Origin: Stenocarpella maydis
Lineage: Eukaryota; Ascomycota; Sordariomycetes; Diaporthales; Diaporthaceae
Reading direction: 5' to 3'
Assembly (NCBI GenBank): GCA_002270565.1
Contig: NQMI01000085.1
Location: forward strand, 20,766 to 84,765
DNA length: 64,000 bases
The notes beneath the pieces were generated by a model. The model had not been told where the DNA came from. It made no database searches and was given only the letters and a program-made list of their open reading frames with translations. This document shows positions 58,201 through 64,000 of the stretch, piece after piece. Each line of letters opens with the position of its first letter. Position 1 is the first letter of the stretch. The position numbers and the translations under genes were made by a program.

Positions 58201-58436
58201 GCGCAGCTCAACATGCAGCAGCGTGTATGATTGTCAACCTGTGAATCCACCGTAACCCACCTCTAAACATGAGCAGTCCGTCCAAAGTCAACTATCGCCG
58301 CGGGAACACAGACAAGCAGCGCAGCTCAACATGCAGCAGCGTGTATGATTGTCAACCTGTGAATCCACCGTAACCCACCTCTAAACATGAGCAGTCCGTC
58401 CAAAGTCAACTATCGCCGCGGGAACACAGACAAGCA
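58201..58436. repeat. Perfect tandem duplication of a 118-bp unit
   Basis: Copies 58201-58318 and 58319-58436 are identical as far as I can read. Each begins GCGCAGCTCAAC, and a partial third copy (GCGCAGC) follows. This is a recent duplication, or an assembly artefact, at the junction between the AT-rich island and the GC-rich ORF. Confidence 0.85.
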
Positions 58437-58690
58437 GCGCAGCCAACGCATCCAAGCACACCAGCTCCGGCCTGCATATCCATACGCATCCGCAGGAAAG
58501 CGCTCTCCAGGTCCTTCTTGGCCTCTTGCAGGCGGCGGACAGCCCCGTCGTGGGCGGCCTCGACGCACCAGGCCCACGAGGCGTGTGTGTGCAAGCGGTC
58601 TGGGAGGGACCGGGGCTTCCTGTTTGTATTTGCGCCTCGCCCGCTGTCGGGCCCCGTCCAGACGTTGTTGTTGATGTTGTTGTCGTTATT

Positions 58691-58737
<47 letters not shown>

Positions 58738-59752
58738 TCATCTCGAGCCTGGCACGGTAGGCGTTCTTGCACGTGTTGTATACGCCCATCAGGTCTCTGC
58801 AGATGTTTGCGGTGGCCGCATGAAACCTAAATTACACCTCGAGGGACTCATCGTCGGCCCCGAGCCGCCTCCTCCCCATCTCTAGCAGCTCGCGGTGGGC
58901 CAGGTACAGCTCGCCCCCGGTCTTAAAGGATGCCAGCGGGCAGACTGCGCTGAGGTCGGGCCTGAGCACGCCCATCAGGACTGCGGCGCGGCCCCTCGTG
59001 TCCTCGGGCATGCAACTAAAGGCGTCTAGCAGCCTGTCCATATCGCGGACCACCTTGCGCATGCAGTCCTGGCCGGCCCTACCACAGTCAACGACCCGGA
59101 GCCACCGCAGGACCCACCGCGTCAGGGCCGTCAGCCAGGGCTCCTGCGCGTCCCATGCCGTAGCGGTAGACGCAGCCATGTCACCAGAGGCGCGGTACTG
59201 CGACTGCAGGGCTGAGCGGGTCTTTTCCATGGTGGAGATGTTGGCTGCCGCCTCCACGGCAAGCTGGTGCAGGCCCTCGAGGTAGGCGATAGCCGAGCGC
59301 AGCCGCTCTAGAGGGGGTGCGCCCATATAGAGCAGAAGCAGAGGCCATATGGGGTCGTCCGGGTCGATGGCCATAACCATCCACGCAAGGCTTGAGAGGC
59401 GGCAGGCGAGGCCGTCCGCGTCCATGTTAGGCATGACGAAGATAGGCGGCAGGGGCTGCTGCTGCTGCTGCTGCTGCTGCTCCTGCTGCTCGTACCAGCC
59501 GTGATGATGATAAGATGCCGTGACTTGTGGGCCAGGACAGGGACATGCCCAGCGCTCCAGAGCAGCCAGCGCGGATCCTGCCCGAGCAGCCATCACCAGC
59601 ACGACAGGACATGCCAATGCTGCCAGCACCAGCCGGAGGAGCCCCCACACATGCAGCCTGCTGCCCTCACGGGCGTGCGTTGATGCTGCTGCCGCCAACG
59701 ATGGCCCCGGTGGTCTCGCGGTAGTGCCCTTGGTTGCTCGGAACCCATACAC
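58406..59752 (-). pseudogene. Poly-Gln/poly-Asp protein split by one in-frame TAA
   Basis: On the minus strand the frame from 59752 to 58835 and the frame from 58831 to 58406 are in the same phase, separated by a single TAA (58832-58834). Reading through gives ~448 codons. The upstream part has a hydrophobic helix (residues ~34-62), a poly-Gln run, then a helical region (SIAYLEGLHQLAVEAA-like). The downstream part reads CRDLMGVYNTCKNAYRARLEM, then ~15 Asp, then Asn-rich sequence. CAA to TAA is a CpA-to-TpA change, as RIP makes. There is no ATG at the 5' end of the frame; the first in-frame ATG is at 59593, so an upstream exon is likely. I do not recognise the family. Alternatives are a missed tiny intron, a true stop, or translational readthrough. 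Confidence 0.45.
58691..58737. repeat. (GTC)n microsatellite encoding poly-Asp
   Basis: About 15 GTC units on the plus strand, read as GAC (Asp) codons on the minus strand in the split ORF. Confidence 0.9.
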
Positions 59753-60529
59753 TGCAGACTCCTTATATGGCTGCCACCGTCACCATTACCACCACGAGGC
59801 TGACCCAGAACCACGGGCTGGCACGATCCAGGTCGTCAAAGTCGGGTGCGCGCTCATGCCAGGATTTCATTGCTTCTGGTCTGCGTCGTCTGCGTTGAGG
59901 GCCGGTTCCAGGTCCAGCAGCACTGCTATCTCCGCCCAGGCTGCCAGAGCTATCTATATCTTTGAGGTGCGTCTTATGTCTTGTTTTTGTTGGCAGTCTG
60001 TGTGTGTACTAGAGAACCATTAAATGATTTGCCTCCAAACGGATGGCATCTGGGAGTGGGATCACTGAGCAACGGGGCGAGAGGAGTGAGGGATGCCCTC
60101 GTGTGTGTAGGTTGGTTTAACAACAACTTTAAATCACCCAAGGCGGGAATCGTTCTGTTTTTAAAATGCCATTGATACTCCCTGATGCTGCCAATCGTCC
60201 CGGAAAAGTCGGTCTGTTTCACTTCCAACAGCCTTCAACTCATCTTCCTCTTGACTCACATCAATCTATCTTGGTCTGCATTGCAGCTAGGTAACTTGAT
60301 TAAATCTCATGCGGCGCATTAGATACTTTCTGAATGATTGTTACTACCAACTGGAACTCGGCCCTTGGAGACAAATGCTCCAAGAAAACAGGCAGTAATG
60401 ACAGCTAACGTGGGTGGCCCACATTCGGCCCCCCCCTGTTCCGGCCCCCCTTCCTCATCAACAATGCCACTATTCCCAACTTCAATTGCCCGCCACAACG
60501 ATAACCGATTCCTCTCTTATTGGTGTTAA
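59753..60529. other. Intergenic; nothing recognised
   Basis: Upstream flank of the split poly-Asp/poly-Gln ORF. It may contain its missing first exon. Frames under 85 codons (aside from shadows of the neighbouring gene) have no motif. Confidence 0.4.
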
Positions 60530-61740
60530 GGAATCACCAGACGTATCGCTATCAGAAGATACCTCGCCAGCCTCAATTCTAGCCTTCTAAATAGCCTTAA
60601 TATCAGCAAAAGCCGTATTTAGGTCAATTATAACCTTCTTCCTTTTAAGCTTCCTGCTAGCTTCAATTTAACTCTACAGCTGCTCGTTTTTTCGTGAGAT
60701 CATCGCGAACTCTATCTCTTTCTTATCAAATGCTTTAAGGAATTTTCTAAGAAGTTGTCATTAAGTAGGGCTTAAGTATTTTTAATACTTATAATTTGCA
60801 ACCAAGCAGCATACCTCTTGGAACTTTATTAGCATAATGAAGTTAGGTCCTAGTGGTTGAAAAGTATACTCAGATATTCCTTTTGCCACAATAAAGCAGT
60901 TCCAACCACTTAATTTACCCATTTCTAGCTAATTTTAGTGATTTTTAAGAATATAGTAGCTTTATAATGCCCTTAGTCAGGAGATAGGCTAAAGGCCTAT
61001 TACCTTCTACCCAAAATAAATATTTTCCGCTATAATTACTTCTTTATATGCCCTCTAGTACCAATAAAAAATTATTATCTTATTATAACGGTTAATAAAT
61101 CAAATTGTCCAAGGCTATATAAGTGCTTCTTAAAGGAGGCCTTTAGAGGCGCGAATACCCTAATATTAAGGGGCTGTAGTATATAGGAGGTATATGCTAG
61201 CAAAAAGACTATATAAATTCAATTAAAGAAGCACTCCCATATGAAATCAAGTATTGTATAGCTATAGTACCTATTAATAACTAGTAATCGCCGCTTATTA
61301 GAGTCCCTTAGCTTTATTTAAGGGAATAAAGACCCTCCTCACCTACTTAAGAGTAATATTTTGTCTATTCAGCCCTTCTTTATTACTATAAATTACCAGC
61401 CATTAAAGCTCTTAAGAACTATAGGAAACTATTACTATTACATACTCTTACCTTTAAATATAATTAATGGGTTAAATCATGCGCCTAGAGCATTAATATA
61501 CTTAATATAAGAGGTCCATAATCGCAAGTTATAATTTAATTAGTTAACAGGGCTATTATATAAATAGCTAAGGGTTAGTATACTCTCTAAGCGCTCTTTT
61601 ATTATCCCTCCCTTATTAGCATTATAATAGTTACTTAGGGTAATTAACTTAACTATTAGTAATTGCAGGAGGTTAAACTAAGACTTAATATTTACCTTTA
61701 TTACTGCCCTTAGCCGAATTGCTTCTCTGATAAATATGTG
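60530..61740 (-). mobile_element. Fot/pogo-type (Tc1/mariner) transposase relic
   Basis: On the minus strand, through many stops, the sequence follows the C-terminal part of a DDE transposase. Around 61330-61130 it reads LLVINRYYSYTILDF, then LLAYTSYILQPLNIRVFAPLK; the intact family has the pattern DGHxSH...LPxHTSHxLQPLD. Around 60690-60560 it reads KRKKVIIDLNTAFADIKAI, then KARIEAGEVSSDSDTS, which is typical of Fot-like C-termini. The catalytic Asp positions appear as Asn. Terminal repeats were not found, so borders are approximate. Confidence 0.65.
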
Positions 61741-62213
61741 CTATAGAATAGCATTCAGTTCAGCGTGTGTGTGTTTCGGCAGGGTCGCAGTATGGTGCCC
61801 TGAGGCGAATTGGGACGATTGACAATGGTCTGGACAACTTTGTATTGAATTAAGTTGGGCTTCTGTAAGCCCTCCTTATATACCCTCCGACGTCGTCTCA
61901 CCCCTGGGCACGCTGCGGTCGGCTCTGGTGCAAATTTGCAAATGCCGGAAAATTCGCCCTTCCAACACACCATCTTTGGTTCCAAGCAGCCAGCCAACCA
62001 TAGCCCTAGCAATGCCCAAATTAAGTACATACAAACTTCAGAAATCAGGCTATCCAATGCACTAAGTCATATACTTTTTGGGTAAGAAATAAGGGTAATG
62101 CAGAGGTCTGAATTAAGGTGCAAATGCAGGCCAAAATAATCGACTCACGGCCACCAAACTCATCTTGCGTCACGCACGCACTGGGCGTACTTAGCGAAAA
62201 TCGCCTGACTCGC
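61741..62213. other. GC-richer patch next to the transposase relic
   Basis: A minus-strand frame of 100 codons (61755-62057) lies here but starts with TTG, not ATG, and has no motif. It may be the 5' end of the Fot-like element or unrelated unique DNA. No tRNA or TIR pair found. Confidence 0.4.
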
Positions 62214-62288
62214 AAGTCTAGGGTAACTCCTTGCTAGGAAGTCTAGGGTAACTCCTTACAACGAAGTCTAGGGTAACTCCTTGCACGG
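62214..62288. repeat. Three 25-bp tandem direct repeats
   Basis: Units at 62214-62238, 62239-62263 and 62264-62288 share an identical 19-nt core, AAGTCTAGGGTAACTCCTT, followed by a variable 6-nt end (GCTAGG, ACAACG, GCACGG). The spacing is exactly 25 bp each time. Confidence 0.9.
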
Positions 62289-62339
62289 AGTACCAACGCC
62301 CTGCTGAGCGGTTCCGTTTAACATATATAGTTTAAACCA

Positions 62340-62840
62340 TACCTTAAGGACTACCTAGGAAATCTTTAAGGACTATAGTAATCATAAGAAGGCCTTAAAA
62401 TTACTCTTTTAAAACTTTAATACAAAGTAATAAGCTAAATATAAACTTATAAAATTAAATAAAAAGGACCTATTTTATTATATATAGTAAAGTTTTAGTA
62501 TATTCTTTTATGTATACTAACTATATAAATAATACTTATATCTTTATATTTTACAATAAGCTTTAAAAAGAAATAATGGATAAACTAATAAATTAAGAGA
62601 GACCTAAAGATTTCTTATAGTATATTAAGCTAGCATTAAATTAATAATTAGCTATATAAGCGATATATACAAAGAAAGGGAAATAAATTTAGTGGTTTTT
62701 AAATATGAGCCAATATTAGAAAGTAATACTAACCCTAAACTATAGTATTAGAATATTATATAAGATCTATAAAGCTTATTATAACTTAATAATAGCTAAA
62801 GAAAGAATTTAAGTATTATGACTATAGTAAGAAGGGCTAC
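62340..62840 (+). mobile_element. Degenerate retrotransposon gag relic
   Basis: AT-rich plus-strand sequence with a gag-like segment near 62598-62640, ERPKDFL then YIKLAL, separated by a stop. It lies directly before the LTR-like copy at 62842. Confidence 0.45.
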
Positions 62841-62841
62841 T

Positions 62842-63166
62842 TGTTATGAATGTAACAGGAATAGAACCAGGGACTGACTGTTGGTCCCCTAGAGGCGCAG
62901 ATGGAAACCCTACCGGCTAGCTGGATAGGCCAGTAGGAAGTAGTATGATCTAGCTAGGTCACGTGATGGATTGAAAGGATGACTAAGGCAGTTGGAGCAA
63001 TATTATTGCTTTAAATAATCCAAATACTCTGTTACTCTTCTTGCTTTTAGCAAGTAATGCTTTAAGTAAGCCCTTAGGAGTAATGCTCCTATTACTCTAG
63101 GCTAAAGAGATAGATTATATAAACCCTTAATTATTACTACTAGATAATATAGCTGTGACGATCACA
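62842..63166 (+). repeat. LTR-like sequence, forward copy
   Basis: It starts TGTTATGAATGTAACA and ends near GACGATCACA (about 325 bp). It is still fairly GC-rich. The reverse complement of 63300-63620 matches along the length, with mainly transitions. Near its right end AGCTGTGA and TCACAGCT form an 8-bp hairpin with a 3-nt loop (63150-63168). Confidence 0.6.
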
Positions 63167-63299
63167 GCTGGTTCTTGGCTAATAAACCTAGTGAGCGGGT
63201 TTATATTTAAGAGGCGTTTAAGGTGGAATCATTCCGAGTGATATAAAAATAGTAATTAAAAGCTATTAAAGCTATTCCTAGATAAATACTTAAATTAAT

Positions 63300-63620
63300 T
63301 ATTAAAGAGCTATCTTAAGCTATACTATCTAATAATAATAATTATAGATTTATATAGTTTATTTCTTTAGCCTAAAGTAATATGAGTATTCCTCCTTATA
63401 GCTTATTTAAAGCATTATTTGCTAGGAGTAATAGGAGTGATAGAGCATTTAGATTATTTAAAGTAATAGTATTAGTCTGACTATCTCAATTATCTTTTTA
63501 ATTTATTATATAATCTTACTAGGTTATACCTCTTTCTACTAGTCTATTTAGCTAACTAGTAGGGTTTTATTTATACCTTTAGGGGACTAATAATTAATCT
63601 TTAATTCCATTCGTATTATA
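63300..63620 (-). repeat. LTR-like sequence, inverted and mutated copy
   Basis: Reverse complement of the copy at 62842-63166; for example, TTAAAGCATTACTTGCT in one corresponds to TTAAAGCATTATTTGCT in the other. It is much more AT-rich, as expected after RIP. Borders are approximate. Confidence 0.55.
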
Positions 63621-64000
63621 CTTCTAATAATATTCCCTTTTTTATTAATTTTTATCCTTAAAGAATTTATTTAATATATTTATTTTTTCTTTATTATTTA
63701 ATGTTTTATATAGACTTCTTTTGTAATTTATTATAATACTATCTATTAAGAAGTTATATTTTAAGGAGTTAAATAAATATAATTATCTTTTTACTTTAAT
63801 TAAGTTCTTTAGTTTTAAAGGTATACCTCATATATTTTATAAAAAGAAAAGGTAGTTTCATTAAGTAATAAAAGAAATATTATATTATTCTGCTTATATT
63901 AGGTAGGGTAAGAAATATCATAATTCTAAGGTTTCTTATAATAATCACTAGGGTTTCCTAGTAGGAAACTTAGTACATAGGGTTTATATTTAGAAGATGT
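63621..64000. other. AT-rich repeat sequence to window end
   Basis: Very AT-rich, no frame over 60 codons, no recognisable motif. Probably the continuation of a mutated retroelement that runs out of the window. Confidence 0.6.

Noticed and set aside
61755..62057. 100-codon minus-strand ORF near the Fot-like relic
   Set aside because: Starts at TTG with no family motif; more likely transposon flank.
62214..62288. CRISPR array
   Set aside because: The three 25-bp units are adjacent without spacers, and the DNA is eukaryotic.

Overview
This window is eukaryotic nuclear DNA from a filamentous ascomycete (Pezizomycotina, probably a sordariomycete). Genes carry short introns (about 50-160 bp, GT-AG or occasionally GC-AG). 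The protein set is typical of moulds: Zn2Cys6 regulator, P450, MFS pump, secreted GH3 glucosidase, L-fuconate dehydratase. GC-rich gene blocks alternate with AT-rich blocks of transposon relics. Those relics carry the C-to-T / G-to-A damage expected from repeat-induced point mutation (RIP). No database was searched; exon models were built by hand from splice sites, reading phase and remembered family motifs.

Layout. 0.5-8 kb: a hypothetical protein, a decayed PNGase A-like gene, and two tandem Myb/SANT-like genes with identical five-exon architecture. 8.9-11.2 kb: remains of an adenylate-forming enzyme and a 1,342-bp TIR element with a perfect 8-bp target duplication. 13.1-17.6 kb: an MFS transporter with an apparent frameshift and a Delta12-type fatty acid desaturase. 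19.6-20 kb: a MITE-like inverted-repeat unit. 22.2-29.8 kb: a structurally complete, mutated Ty3/gypsy retrotransposon with 480-bp LTRs and TAAAT target duplications, plus a small antisense ORF. 30.9-37.2 kb: a P450 and a divergent-type Zn2Cys6 regulator with a 17-nt microexon. 39.5-53.6 kb: L-fuconate dehydratase, glycolipid transfer protein, class V aminotransferase, GH3 beta-glucosidase, a solo LTR, an SDR and a secreted M24-like protein. 53.8-58.1 kb: an AT-rich island with a gypsy relic. 58.2-59.8 kb: a perfect 118-bp tandem duplication beside a poly-Asp/poly-Gln ORF split by one stop codon. 60.5-64 kb: a Fot/pogo-type transposase relic, a 25-bp triple repeat, a gag relic and two LTR copies facing each other.

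How the genes relate. I see no single operon-like pathway. The P450 and the Zn2Cys6 regulator are neighbours and converge, which could be a small metabolic locus, but no backbone synthase is present. L-fuconate dehydratase and the GH3 glucosidase both suit plant-sugar use. The strongest themes are genome-defence damage spilling from repeats into nearby genes, and the conserved tandem Myb/SANT-like pair, whose function I cannot assign.
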